This document shows positions 34,776-47,397 of a stretch of 64,000 nucleotides of DNA, one piece after another; position 1 is the first letter of the stretch; each line of letters opens with the position of its first letter. The stretch is from Rhynchosporium graminicola (Eukaryota; Ascomycota; Leotiomycetes; Helotiales; Ploettnerulaceae): contig FJUW01000020.1 of NCBI GenBank assembly GCA_900074885.1, positions 612,844-676,843 on the forward strand, in the 5' to 3' direction. Under the pieces are notes generated by a model, which ran no database searches, had not been told where the DNA came from, and saw nothing but the letters and a program-made list of their open reading frames with translations. Position numbers and translations under genes: made by a program.

Positions 34776-35951
34776 TTCGCCGACGCAGTTAGCCTTGGAT
34801 TTCGTTATCTCGCTTTAATAAAGTAATAGCATTTCGGGAGGAAGAACTTCTGCATTATTGGTGCAGAGTATGGTTGGTGCAGCAAAGGTGGGGTTGTAAG
34901 TTGCCACAAGGCGTGAGCGCTACCCGAAGTCTTACGTAAAAGAGTCAGCAAGCTGTTAGCCGAGAATGTAAACATTGAAATGGTACTTTCATACTTGAGG
35001 ACATGGTATGGAACCTGAACAATACAAGGAGTCTTCTCCAACTTTAACTTTCGAGGAATGACAATTGGTATCCTTCGAGACATCAAAGATATGCTAGTTC
35101 AAGTGACTCTACAGGAATTATGGTCTTCCCTCCAGTGGTTTGACAGGCTCGAATTGCTCCGGGTAGAGTCTCCTTCACGTATATCCCGATCTTCCTTGTC
35201 ATGGTTCAATTATTAATCGGTTGAAATTACCCGGTATGTGGTGGGTACTCTGTCCACTCAACCGTCAGAAACAGAGCTGGCTCTAGAACTCTTATCACAA
35301 AGTAATCCTGAACGAGAAGATACTTCCGCACAAGAGAATGCAGCAAAGTGGCGAAACAATGCGGGATCGACTTAGCCCAGCCGCGATTCGGTAGCCAGTA
35401 AGTCAACTCAGAAATAGGTACTCAAAGATATATGACTTCCAACAGGATGCACGTGCATATCTGCCATAGTAACGCTTCAGTGGGTGTTGGTAATGTGAAG
35501 TTCCACGCAGCGCAGTGGATACTACTGTCCCACCCGAGAAAATACAGACTTGGTCGTAAGGTCTTCAATCGCTGCTAGGCTTTCATTCACAGCTGGCATG
35601 TACCATCATATTATGCAAGCATGCGCTGTGAAATTCGTGGCAACAAAGGCTCGAAGGTCTGCTGATCTCAGTCATTACTGCTAATACTTGCAGTTTCTGT
35701 AGAATCATCGACTTCTCAAACCAGGACCAAAACCAGCCTTGGTCATGTACTTCCTTTGGAGGAGATCGACATCATTCTGATACAGCGTGGAGGAGACACA
35801 TGCTCTGAGCTAGTTCGCAAAGCTGTGTTGGAGTCAAATTTGGATCTACAATAGATGTGAACGCTTGGAGGTCCATGGACATGTGCCACCAGAAAAAGTA
35901 AATCGGGGCTGTACATCCTATGAAGGCTTCAATTGCTAGTTCAGTGTTGAA
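34776..35951. other. intergenic region
   Basis: No supportable gene. Minus-strand frames at 34805-35086 and 35772-36038 have no recognisable domain; the second overlaps the broken hydrolase on the other strand. Any 5' part of that hydrolase is not recognisable here. Confidence 0.35.
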
Positions 35952-36937
35952 ATGGGCAGGGGTAAGTTTACCCGAGCGCAGATCTGGAGTATCAATCATG
36001 TGGATTGTGTCAGTGCTATATCTTTCACGATTTTGCACACATACGGAGACTTCTTCGCCGAGCTAGTAATAACCCTCGATCAGGAGCCTAGACCGGAAGA
36101 TGGCCAAGGGGACACTATTTTTCTCGAATTCCTCTCGATCTCCTTCAAAATTGCTCATGCAGCACTCTCAGCTGCTGATATGCGCTATGAGACTCGGTCG
36201 ATCCTCGATCAACATTCATGGTATCATTTCGGGCTCATGGCCAACTCCTACAGCACGATCTTCTCCGCACAAATGCTTCGCGATACTTCTCTCAACTCTC
36301 GCATGAAAGATGTCATATTCATCGACCCCGTCTCATTCACCTTCCAGAAATGACGTACAATTATACATGACGTCAACCACAGTCTGTTTTGAAGCATCAG
36401 CTAAAAAATTTCGCTTCGCCTGACGTGGGAGCTACTCATACCTTAGCTAGGAGATTCTGTTGGCCTGACAATATTCTGTGGAAAGAAGACCTGAAAGGCC
36501 GTCGCTGGACAATCATGCTAAACGAGCTAGATAAAATCGTTACCGCATACGCTATTGGGAAGTACTTGAATCAACCGGGAGGAGTCAAGTCACTCGGTAA
36601 TAATAGAAAAGGGAGCGAATGGAAGACGACAAAGTCGACTGGCGAAGAACTAGATGTGATGTGGTTTAAGAGTCTGAACCATGCTGAATTGTTCAGCACG
36701 AAACGAGAAAGGAAGATGGTGATTGATACTGCCCTGAGCAACTCAAGCGGTAAAATTAGGGTGGTACTTGAGAGATCGGATGAATTTGCGGATTTTTTCG
36801 AGAAAAGCTTACTGTTCAGAGCAACGCCTGCGAGGTTGGCGAGTAGTTTTGGCTGGGATCACACTTTGGATTGGGGTAAGCAGGATAATAAAAGATCAAG
36901 TGGACAAGGAAGTGCTGCGATGTCACAATCTAGCTAG
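35952..36937 (+). pseudogene. broken alpha/beta-hydrolase gene
   Basis: The translated fragments follow a fungal alpha/beta-hydrolase family that I know from its blocks. Fragment one (35952 to about 36343) contains LHTYGDFFAELV, LSISFKIAHAALSAADMR and the nucleophile-elbow region. There the usual HSYGT reads NSYST: the Ser remains, but the His before it is Asn and the conserved Gly after it is Ser. Around 36340-36344 the frame must shift to reach PEMTYNYT, which ends in a TGA (36368-36370). The same frame then continues with HQLKNFASPDVGATHTLARR and LDVMWFKSLNHAELF to 36937. One frameshift, one stop and a damaged active site together indicate a pseudogene. The N-terminal domain is missing or unrecognisable. 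It lies just beyond the RIP-like region. Confidence 0.75.
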
Positions 36938-37698
36938 CTCAGAAGTTAAAACTCTCGAAGACTCAATGGAAACGACTCACATTCCCTCACTAATGCATCC
37001 CAAACGAGGCCTTCGATCTGTTACCTCCGCCTTGGAGATATCTTCCATAGGTCAACCGCACTTCCCATTAGCTAATTTCCTCTCTATTGAGCGATTGAAT
37101 GGCGAATACGGATCGGAGACTCCGATTGGTATACCAGAGGAATGAAACCTAATTAGTCTAGATTCTAGTACTATAGCGCTATCGCTGCTGCTTTCCAGAA
37201 GATAAACCACTATAATGTTAATTATCAACTATCGATTATCAGACATCAATAACGAAAATTTAATCTTTCTTGTCTATGAATTGAAAGATACCAGGATAGA
37301 GCGGTAAATCAATCATGTGGCCTGAGGTTATTACCGGAGCACGAAGTTTTGACTTTAAACTTTCATCTAGGCGAACTCTCGCTTAACGAGCTACCACCGA
37401 TTTGTTTACTTCGAACTAGGTCCGATTAGTGTACGCGAAATAGGAATGATCGATCAGAAAATGGAGGTGCATGGTTCGCCGTCTTCGGTCAGTAGCGGGC
37501 GACAGGAATGGTAATGGTTGGTTTCTGAGAAATTTGAAAATCGTAAAGAAGCAATGATTTCTACGGGACGAAGGCCCTGTCCGGATGTAAGACCCGCGGC
37601 ATATTTTGATTCCACCCTGGACTTCAATAAGTGACTTTCTGAAAGCGCTTGAACCTATGTCCTGTTACTGACAGTCATTTTTATGCATACACATAAAC
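36938..37698. other. intergenic region
   Basis: Open frame 36768-37145 overlaps the hydrolase relic in another frame and is not supported. The rest holds the 3' end of the carboxylesterase. Nothing else seen. Confidence 0.35.
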
Positions 37699-39507
37699 CT
37701 AGTGCTCTGTGAGAATGGTTCGAGACCACCAGAAATGACCTGTCTTGACGAACCGATCCTCGACCACAGCATCGGTCAACACACCCAGAGTATCACCTCC
37801 TGCACGCTCATCATTCTCTTTTCCTATAACGAGCGTGTTGGCCATAGCACCATCAGGAGTATAGCGTGGCCAAGTAGCTCTAGTCGATGACTTGCCTCGA
37901 ACGCTATTCGGGTTTCCCGAAACAATGAAACTGGTCCAGTACTCATTTACAGCAGCAGAAAGCTGTCGTTGCGTCTCAGAGATATCTGTTATGTCTGATT
38001 TGTAGTGGACGTAGGGGTTGATACAATCGTGACCCGTGCCTAACGGGACGGAGATATTCATAGCACCTTCATATAAATATAAAGGTGGGAATAAGGCCCG
38101 GGATGATGCGAAGTAAGCACTGTGTCGTACCGGTTGAATGTATGCGAACTCGCCGTACGCCGCTGTGACGCGTGTGAACTGAGGGCCGCGGGACGTTTGA
38201 AGCTGCTTGTACATAGTGCTGTTGGTGGTTAGAGGATCTGGGTAAAGGCTGTTGAGTGCATCCATATCATAGGATGTTAATTCTGGGTTCAGAACTTGGA
38301 AGAATGAGTTGAACTGCGCCGAAGTGTTCAGGTTTGGTACAAACGAGGCGCCTTCGTTGTCGCAAGATCCAGTCAGTATCGGTACTTTGTTCCAATCTCC
38401 AGAGCCCCAAAGATCAAGAGGCGCTTGAGGAATCACCCCACCAGGCCCATCGATGGTAGGCTGCCATGGCCACTGGATTGACGGATTGTAGAGAAGATAA
38501 ATGTCCGACTCTGCAGTGGTAAAATCTGCCAATGGCACTGCTGTTAAAGCGTCAATTATAGCATTGTCGGACTCATTCTGGGTGTTGATACTAAGTGCGC
38601 TAGTAAGGTCGCTAAATTGGATTTCACTAAGAGCGGAGCCTGCTGATTGACAAAATCGAGCCGTTGGGGAACCTGATTCCATGATTGCTCTGTGAAACAA
38701 CCCAGTACTAAGGGGACTCTGAATATGATGGCCAATCTAATGATGTCAGTTAAGCACGGGTAATAAAAGCAAGTACAAGGCAATGGGCTTCAACGTAGGG
38801 GTGGGAAGTAAATGCGAAATTCTTACAGAATGAGCGCCTGCAGAGTTACCCATGATCGTAACCTGTGAGGGATCTCCCCCGAATGCAGCAATGTTCTCTT
38901 GAACCCATTGCAACGCCAGGATCTGGTCTCTCAGCCCCAAGTTTTGAGCACCGATTCTCGCGCCGAGATTATTCGACAAGAAGCCAAATACGCCGATTCG
39001 ATAATTGAAAGAAACGCCAATGTATGGCTCCGAGCGCGTTGCAATCATGTTACCGATGTCCCTTGAGTAAGAATATCCGACGTTAAATGCACCACCATGG
39101 ATGTAAGCGACGACAGGCAATGCCGAATGACTAGTCGCATTTGATGGCTTAAAGACATTGATGCTAAGGCAGTTCTCGGAATAAGTTTGATTTGGATTAG
39201 AGAGCACTTGAGGGCAGATTGGCCCGTAGCTGGTGGCGTTGATGTGCCCAAATGATTCGGCTACTCTGACAGATGGTTTGAATCGAACTGCAGGCTCAGC
39301 GTACGGAATGCCACGGAAACTATGTACATCCTGTGGTGCATAAGCATCACTCAGACCAATCACGGTTCCCTGACGTAGAAGTATCGTGACTTTGGGGCTT
39401 TTGATGATCAATAAACGTTGAGCTCTAGTGATAATTGTTGCAAACCTTGGATCGGCGACTGCACTCGAAATCAAAAGACTCCAAAGGGACAAAATTAGAA
39501 ATTTCAT
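37699..39507 (-). CDS. secreted type-B carboxylesterase/lipase
   Basis: Extracellular serine hydrolase acting on carboxyl esters; substrate not predictable. Exons (minus) are 38827-39507 and 37699-38736 with a 90-bp intron, giving 572 aa, normal for the family. A signal peptide (MKFLILSLWSLLISSAVA) is present. Family blocks are RGIPYAEPAVRF, SENCLSINVFKP and the oxyanion loop YIHGGAFNVGYS. The nucleophile elbow is MGNSAGAHS (Ser near residue 222, with Asn where most members have Glu). The acid is the Glu in CDNEGASF (about 355) and the base is probably the His in GTGHDCINPY (about 463). Several N-x-S/T sites fit secretion. Confidence 0.88.
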
Positions 39508-40719
39508 CTCCGCAAAGAATATGGAGAGATAGACGGAAAGAAAGGCCGATGAGTACGCTGGCTGTAAGCGGGTATGTTAAGTATTATATATATGCAAGGA
39601 ATAGAAGAATATTTGCCGAGGCTCTATACCTATGTTTGCCGATCTCTAAACAACGACCTACCAGATCTGGTTCTGTTGACAGGGCAAGAGACCCTTGTTG
39701 ATGTTGCAGTAAGCTTATATACACTGCAGGAGGTAGGTAAGCCGGCTCGACATTGATCCAGCGTTACCGTGGTCGAAGAGTGCTATGAGAGAGGTAGTCT
39801 TCATGATATTGCTTCCCGAGGGTAATCTGCTGTGTTTCGCCGACAAGGCAATTGGAAAACTCTAGAGCAATTCTCACATCCTGTTTCTACCATGTCTACG
39901 AGCAATATACTAGAGATCTTGGCGGCTGTCATGACTCGAGGTAGATGAGAAATCTGGGGTTTCAGGGCGGAGAAGCGGGTTAGCGGGGTAGGCAAGATTG
40001 TGAAGTTTCTGCACGTACATTACAGCAGAAAATCTTTCAGTAAGCACTTTCGGAGGTATATATATGAACGAGGCTCAAGAAGCCTTGAACTCGGGGCTTG
40101 TAGGGGGAGAAGTATCGACTTGAGTTCTCAAGCTCCAACGGTAAGACAGGAAGTATAATCGTTTGTTGCTCGCCATCCGCAAGATGGCTCCTAGATGTCT
40201 TTGGGTGGGGATCTTTATCGTGGAAAGAGATAAGACACATGGGAGGACTGGAAATGTGCCGTAATATTCATATGATTCCCACAAGAATTGACGGCTTGAG
40301 CTTGAGCTTGAGCTTGGGCTCGCCAAGCTGTGATTATTGCATCCGGGTCCGTTCATACTTTCATACATCCCTGTAGAAAATTGGAAGACAATGTAAACAT
40401 GCGACAAGCGAGAGTAAGAGAAAGAAAACAAAACCCAAAACACAGGAAGAGTTAACAATTATGTGTGCGTCACACCTGACTAGGCGAATGGAAAATTGTC
40501 GAGGATGGACGGCTGGACATGCCAAAAAGCAAGTCTTGGATCCCGTCGACTATGACGTATTCGTATTGGCCCAACGCGCGCGGCAACGCTACTTCAGCTA
40601 ATAATTCAGGGTCTGAATGCTCCAGATTCAACATTTTTATATCGATTACTATTCTGAATTTCTAACCCAGATCCTAGTTTTGAATTCCTCACTTCAAGAT
40701 CCTTTGAGTGTCGAGCGGA
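39508..40719. other. intergenic region
   Basis: Divergent promoters of the carboxylesterase and of the membrane protein at 40720. A small GAGCTT repeat lies at 40294-40317. Frames at 39435-39756 and 40037-40458 are unsupported. Confidence 0.4.
40294..40317 (+). repeat. short GAGCTT hexanucleotide repeat
   Basis: About four tandem copies of the hexamer (read from GCTTGA onwards) in non-coding DNA between two divergent genes. Confidence 0.8.
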
Positions 40720-43123
40720 ATGTCGTCAAGCAATAGCGACATCTCGTTGACTGCGTCGCAGCAATTTGAAGTTGTCAACGCGCCAAATATCCAAGAGCCT
40801 ATCGTTGTCGAACCCGTACCAGAAGGGCTTCCCACAGAAAGCCACGAACTTGCGGTTGCCGATCATGAAGAGAAAGGTGCTGCTCAAATTACCCATGGCC
40901 ATCCTGAAGTAAGAGACTTGGGATGGAACGACCATCCAGCTAATGTACCAGCTCCCCTGGTAGGAGGACTTCCGAACGAAGAGCTTTGGACTCTCATTAG
41001 ACGATTCAATAAGGTAGGTAGGCTCGTTTTCTACTTAGGGTCAGACCACCACAAGGCGATGCTAACAAATCTCGAAGCAAATGTACCATGTAAAGGCACT
41101 CATTGAACCACCTCTTGGTGGCCTGGATCTCAACATTGCAGACGAAGAGGAGTTTTCTCCAGACAAATTACGAGCCAACATCGAGAGACTCTATATGACC
41201 GTAGGAATTGGTATGGTGGCATTCTGGCAGCACATTGCTCGGCTTCGATCGTGGCGAGAGCGGAATCGAACATTGGCTTTTACTGCCATTTACTTTGGAG
41301 CTTGGGCACTCGATTTTCTGATGCCTACTATCATAGGATTTGTGATGGTCTTGGTAGTACATCCGCCAGCTAGGCCATACTGCTTCCCACCCGCGCCAGT
41401 GGCCTTAATTGATACCAAGACGGGAGGAGTCAGGAAGCCAGCGGCCGGGGTACTAGGAAGTGACAACAGCTTGACAGGGGCGCCGGAAAAATACCACGGC
41501 GAAGCAGTTGAGCAAGAGGCTCGCAACTTTGTGAACGGATTTACTTCGATCGCAGTCAGCAGCGCTACTGGAAGGCATCCTGATACCGACGCCGAGGCAG
41601 AAGTGGGATCTAGCAGCCTCGAAAGTCGCACTCCTGATCCTACAAAATTTACTATGGGAGTTGCTGATGCTAAAGACAAGGCAGCTGGTGGAAAGCCAAA
41701 TGAGGTCCATGACAAGACCAAAGAGCCAATGTCGGCAGCAATGTGGTCTAAGACAAGGCCTGTGATGCACGTAATTGGGGATATCAGTGATGGCTGGGAG
41801 AGGTTCAGTAATGCCCTGTCGGCGACTCCACCATTTCCAAAAGAAAAGCCTCGTATGAAACTTGCCGCGGTATGTATCAAGCTTTTCTGTCGATTTGCTG
41901 GATGTAGCTCCTTAATCAGCTCATCTAAGTTATATTTTCGCCACTACTGGACGTCTGCGTGTCTTTCACAACTTCCCGGCTGACCCACTGTCTCTTGCTA
42001 GGTACTTGCACCAATATTGCTCCTATCAGTATTCACAAGCTCCTATATGTTTATCAAGATGAATGGCTTATTCATTGGATTCGGTTTCTTCGCGGACCCA
42101 ATCATCTGTTAGTACATAGGGGATCCGATATTTCCGTTCTCCGCCGAACTTTCGCTCATGAAACCATCTTATTTGTGTCTCAATGCTTTTCGGATCAAGA
42201 ACTAATCTACGCTTCGTTTATCATAGGGAGAGCGGCATCATACCTCAATAGAAAGTTTCCTCACTGGCAAAAGCTCCTTGAGATTCGAAACACTCTCTTG
42301 AAGGGGGTACCTACGAATGCCCAGCTCACCGTTACCCTTCTTCGCATTGGCGAAGCAAACAAAGCTCCTCTACCACCACCACCATATTCAGGACCCCCAC
42401 CACCAAATGTGGCACATGACACAGCTGGGCAGAACTTAGAGCATCTAGGTGTGTATCCTGTCATAGTTGATGGTCAATTACTTACAGCTACAGAAGACGT
42501 GTCCGACGGCGAGATGGCCAATGCAGTGCACCCTGACGCTGCAGTGACGACTGACACGGATGTTGCACCAAAAAAGAAACAGCACGGACGACGATTCATT
42601 GCTGCGCTGAAAGGAGTGGCTAAGGGAGGTGTTGAGACTGCTCTTGGAACAGATAGACTCAAAGCAGCTGTTGGCGGAGAACACGCCAAGAATCGACTTG
42701 GAGTTCTGAAGTCCGGCGGCGACGCTAACGCGGGTCCGGTTGACTTCCCATGCCGATTCAAGGGAAAGAAGGGTCATGCATATATCACGTCGACTGGAAT
42801 CACACCGGCACTGAGCTGGACGACCGATCCAGAGGACGTCAATCCCTTGTTCTCGATTGCAATCGCTGACATCCAGGTGGGTTACTAGCTTCGTTCTAGA
42901 ATGCATGATTTAGCTGACTTCGCTACAGGAGATCAAGAAGGTTGGCGGCCTTGGTTGGAAGACGAGACTCCTCGTAGGTTGGGCGACTTCGAGAGATATT
43001 GCTGATGGTATCCTCATCACCGACAAGCAGGGAAATCAGAAGCAACTTACGGCAATGGAACTCAGAGAAGAATTGTTCAATCGCCTGATCACAATGGGAA
43101 CTCAGATGTGGGAAGCTTGGTAA
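40720..43123 (+). CDS. fungal membrane protein, probably DUF3292 family
   Basis: Function unknown. Exons are 40720-41013, 41078-41869, 42002-42107, 42227-42876 and 42929-43123, giving 678 aa. The start at 40720 is the first ATG in frame. Two hydrophobic regions are clear: FGAWALDFLMPTIIGFVMVL in exon 2 and VLAPILLLSVFTSSYMF plus GLFIGFGFFADPII in exon 3, suggesting a membrane-embedded hairpin or several spans. Between them is a hydrophilic Lys/Glu-rich loop. The C-terminal block AYITSTGITPALSWTTD to the end (AMELREELFNRLITMG) looks like a small GRAM/PH-type fold and is split by a 52-bp intron. I associate this arrangement with fungal DUF3292 proteins from memory; that name needs confirmation. 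All four introns are needed to keep the frame. Confidence 0.75.
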
Positions 43124-43640
43124 GAGATGCTGGTACAAATAGCTTTTTTGATACATTAGCGTGGTACGCACTATTCCCTGTAGATATAAGTATAACACAT
43201 GGATCATGAATTGCAAAGAATCAAAGAAAATCAGCTCTCCGAGACAGATTTTATTGTACGTCGCAGCGTTATTGATATGACATGCGAAGCTCGGCTTGGA
43301 CCAAATTATGCATCTAGAAGCAGCAAACAAACATTGAGGCTAAAATTCTGGTGCTTGAGGGTCTCACCAACGTCGAAAGTGGAATCATTTGAAGGAGTTA
43401 GGGATTGCTTCGTACCTAAGGAGGTGGATAAGTATTTGCACGTGACAATATCTAACTCGTAAATTTTGTCGCGATCCGGCGCGTCAAGCGAGCGCTCCTC
43501 GTCAACTTTAATGCTGGAGAGCAGAGCTCAGCTTCAGGTCGCGCAAGGATATTGAACGTCTACATTAATGGCCTCGACTTGACACTCCCGACTATTTCCT
43601 TTAACAGCCAGCAGCCGTTGCCCCCGATCAACAATACACA
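43124..43640. other. intergenic region
   Basis: 517 bp including the ORC4 promoter. A frame at 43199-43462 has no recognisable domain. Confidence 0.35.
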
Positions 43641-46546
43641 ATGCCACCTAAGGAGATTGCTCGAAAACGCAGTAGGGCGCAGATGCAAGAACAAGATGAG
43701 CTGGCGTCGCCACGAAATACACCACTTTCCAGCTCCAAGAAGAGGAGACTCAACGTGGATAGTCCATCTGCTACCGACGGAGGTAGAATCGGCTCAAAAA
43801 GCACGACCAGGGGGCTATTTGCCCGTAGCACGAATGGAAAGGAGAACCTATCCCAAAAAGACGAGCAAGACGAACTCGCCAACGATGATAGTGATGATAT
43901 TGCTACCAATGATGAAAAAGTCAAGGACTTGTGGGAAGTCGAGGATTCAGAGCCGGAAAAGACAATGGAAGAGGGGCGGAGCTCTGGGCGCAACAAAGTA
44001 GATGCAACACCCAAAAGCGCCAAGTCGGTACGAAAGGGTAGCGCGAAGTCTGGGAAAGGCAAAGAATTATCCTATGGCAAGGGAGAGGATATTTGGGAAG
44101 TACCAGATTCCCCGCCGAGAGTCAGACGAAGCGCATCGACAGCAGAAAGGGCAAAAGCTCTTCTGGCGCCACCTACGAAAGATGCGAGTCTCGAACCTAA
44201 GAAACGGACACCTGGACGGCCTAGGAAATCGGATATCCTGAAAAGTGCAAAATTGCTGTCGAAGAAGGCTATACGGGAGAAGATGATGGCGAGCAGTGGG
44301 GTCGGGTCAGAGGACGAGGCGAAGGAAGAAGGTGGTGCCACACCTATACGGAGGCAGAGAAAGAAGAAGACTCAGTATGGTGATGAAGAGGTCGACGACG
44401 TCGAATCCGGTCAGCCATCGGCGACAGTATCCACGAAAAAGATACGGGCCCGGCCATCGCAAGTAGAGACCGCTGAGATTGCCGAGTTGAATCAAGTTCC
44501 AAAGAGTATTCTTACGCCGGTCAAGAAAAGAGTTGGGAGGCCTAGGAAAAGCGTGGTGTTCGATGCTAGCGACGACATCGACTTGGGGTTCAAGGATCTA
44601 CCATCATCGGTAGGTACTGCAAAGTCTGACAAATTTAAGAAGTCACTCAAAAGCCCATCCGCATCACTGTTTTTGAAATCAAAATCCAAAGTTGTAGATC
44701 CGGAGTCCGTGTCTGAAGATGAAGTTGAACATCAGCTTGAAGTAGAAGGAGAGGAAGATGTAGTATATGGGGCCGAACCTGAAATCGAGTCAGATGACAT
44801 TGATGACGAAATGTGTGCGATGTGTTCTGGGCTCGAGTCCACAAACAAGAATCCTATCATGTTTTGTGACGGGGAAGACTGCGAGTTTGCGGTTCACAGA
44901 GAGTGCTACCAAGTTGAAAAGGTACCGAAAGGAGATTGGTTTTGCAGAGATTGTCAGCTGAAAGCTCTTGATGAACCTTTAACTGCTCAATCAGAACATT
45001 CAGCAGCTGCTATCGAGAACTCCACCCTACCAGATATCGAAGGATTCGATTTTCATTTGAGGCATATGCAGCGCATTCTTTTGGACAGGCTGACAGGTCA
45101 GGCCCCGATCAGACTACGAGGCCAGGATGAAGAAATGCAAAAGGTCTATCAGGTTGTTGAGCAGACAGTGCTAGCGGGAGAAGGAAACTCTATGCTCGTG
45201 ATAGGGGCTAGAGGTTGTGGTAAATCAACGGTATGTTTGAAACAATTTTTTTGGATTTATTTAATTCTCGCTAAAGCTCATTTCAGCTTGTGGAGTCAGT
45301 GATAGCAGATCTTGGAAAAGATCACAGAGACAACTTCCACGTAGTTCGTCTAAATGGCTTTATACACACCGACGATAAGTTAGCATTGAAAGAAACCTGG
45401 AGACAACTTGGTCGTGAAATGGAGATTGAAGAAAATATTGCCGGCAAGGTAAGTCATTTACTGATTGTTGTTCATATAAGCCTGACTTTCTTATAGACAA
45501 GCAATTACTCCGATACATTGGCATCGCTTCTTGCTCTCCTGTCCCACCCCTCTGAGATGTCCGATTCGGAGTCAGAGCAGACTGCCAAATCAGTCATATT
45601 CATTCTTGATGAATTTGATCTTTTTACAACCCATCCACGACAGACTTTGCTCTATAATTTATTCGACATAGCACAAGCGAGGAAAGCTCCCATTATTGTG
45701 CTCGGCTTAACAACAAGAGTCGATGTGGTTGAGAGCTTAGAAAAGCGAGTTAAGAGTCGTTTCAGTCATCGTTATGTGCATCTATCACTACCGCGTAGTA
45801 TTCCAGCATTTTGGGATGTCTGCAAGGGTGGCCTCATAGTCGAACCAGGCGAGCTTGATGACAATAGCCTCGTCCTCGGGGGAGCCGGTCAGGAAGATTT
45901 TGTCTCGTTCTGGCAGTCCATGATCGAGGTAAGAAGACCCAGCTTAATATCTCACGTCCTTGTGCTAAGTGATAAGGACCTGTACAACAAGGATGCAAAT
46001 TTTAAGCATTATGTCCAATCAGAGTTCTATCGGTCGAAGTCCGTCCCAGCGTTTTTCACGTCATGCCTCATGCCAGTCGCCAACTTGTCAGTAGCAAATA
46101 TGCCACTCACTGGGAAGCCTTTTCTGAATACACTATCTGCTCCCGACTCAAAACTTCACATCTTACAAGGTCTCTCTGAACTTGAGCTTGCTCTTCTTAT
46201 CGCCGCAGCACGCCTCGACATAATCTTAGACACAGACACATGCAACTTCGCAATGGCTTACGATGAGTACAGTAATCTGACTTCTCGGTATAAGATCCAG
46301 ACCTCAAGCACCGGAGTCACGGCTCTTGGAGCAAGCGCAAAGGTATGGAGCCGTGACGTTGCATTAGGAGCGTGGGAAAGGCTATCAGAATATGGGCTGC
46401 TCGTTCCTGCAGGAATCGGCGGAGGCAGCGGAAGGGACTTTGGAGCAGGAGGCCGAATGTGGAAGATTGATGTCGGGCTTGAAGAGATTAGTGGATCTGT
46501 TGATAGCCTCAGCGGAGTTATGGCCAAATGGTGTCGTGAGATCTGA
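43641..46546 (+). CDS. ORC4: origin recognition complex subunit 4 with AT-hooks and a PHD finger
   Basis: AAA+ subunit of the ORC that marks replication origins. Exons are 43641-45230, 45287-45448, 45497-45928 and 45977-46546, giving 917 aa, far longer than yeast Orc4 because of an N-terminal extension of about 450 residues. The extension is Lys/Ser/Glu-rich and disordered, with two AT-hooks (KRTPGRPRKS near 190, KKRVGRPRKS near 298). A C4HC3 PHD finger follows (CAMC ... CDGEDC ... HREC ... CRDC, about 392-440). The Orc4 core follows with Walker A GARGCGKST (about 522-530) and Walker B VIFILDEFDLF. The C-terminal winged-helix region ends LSGVMAKWCREI. The intron at 45929-45976 is 48 bp without a stop. 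AT-hooks recall S. pombe Orc4, which binds AT-rich origins through them. Confidence 0.92.
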
Positions 46547-47397
46547 AAATTCATACGTTGTCCGACCATGTTTCAGTACCCGGATTTGATTGCATAAGTT
46601 GGTGAGGTGAGGTGATACCGGCGGCATGGAAATTTCGCCCGGTTGGTAAGCCTCATTTCAAGTTCTGGCAAGTGCCGTATTTTTCTTTCTGTCCCATATG
46701 CACTTTGTCCTCAACAAAGCTATTTTGACGTTGCTTGATTCTATAGCACTCTAATCTGATGGATCGCCATCCGCTTGGTTACAGTAGTAGCTTCCTTCCC
46801 CTTGCTATTTGGCTCTTACTACCGGACTATCATGCATAACTTGGCCGCCCGGTTGTTGCTTGTGCCCTGATTTTATGGGTCTCAACCTTCTGGACACGCA
46901 GCAAGCCTCTTCTAGTCATGAAGTTAAACTAAGCTGTGTATCATTTACTTCTTTCACCAAAAGCCGAAGAGTACAGCATCGTCAAAAGACTTGCGTCCCA
47001 GCCAACCCAAACTGCAGTGCATGCCTCGCCAAATCTATTCGGTTCCGGTGCTTCTTGTAGGACACGCATCTGTCGGGCGATCGCAGGCTTCGATCTCTTA
47101 TCATTGGATGGAGTCACGAAGCCGAACTGTTGCAACTGTGATATATCACTACTGTGACTGCTTTAATTTTGTCCTTATTGGATCGTCTGCACTCCGGTGA
47201 GGTATGACTGCTCCCACCGAGTGCATGCAGCCTCACTTGAGAGAGCGGGATAGATGGTAGGCAAACACTTGTATATATCGCCGGCTGCCTCATTTTCTGG
47301 GTACAGTCGTTTCCTTCTTCTAAACCTTACAATTTTTGTGTGTGTTGAGGTCTGCTTGTTTCAAGGGCTTGGTCGTGTGGCACTCATTTTCGACAAG
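46547..47397. other. intergenic region
   Basis: 851 bp; frames at 46809-47200 on both strands are unsupported. Should include the former promoter of the decayed gene at 47398. Confidence 0.35.

Noticed and set aside
36768..37145. 125-codon frame overlapping the hydrolase relic
   Set aside because: It is an alternative frame of the hydrolase C-terminus followed by non-coding DNA; no domain.
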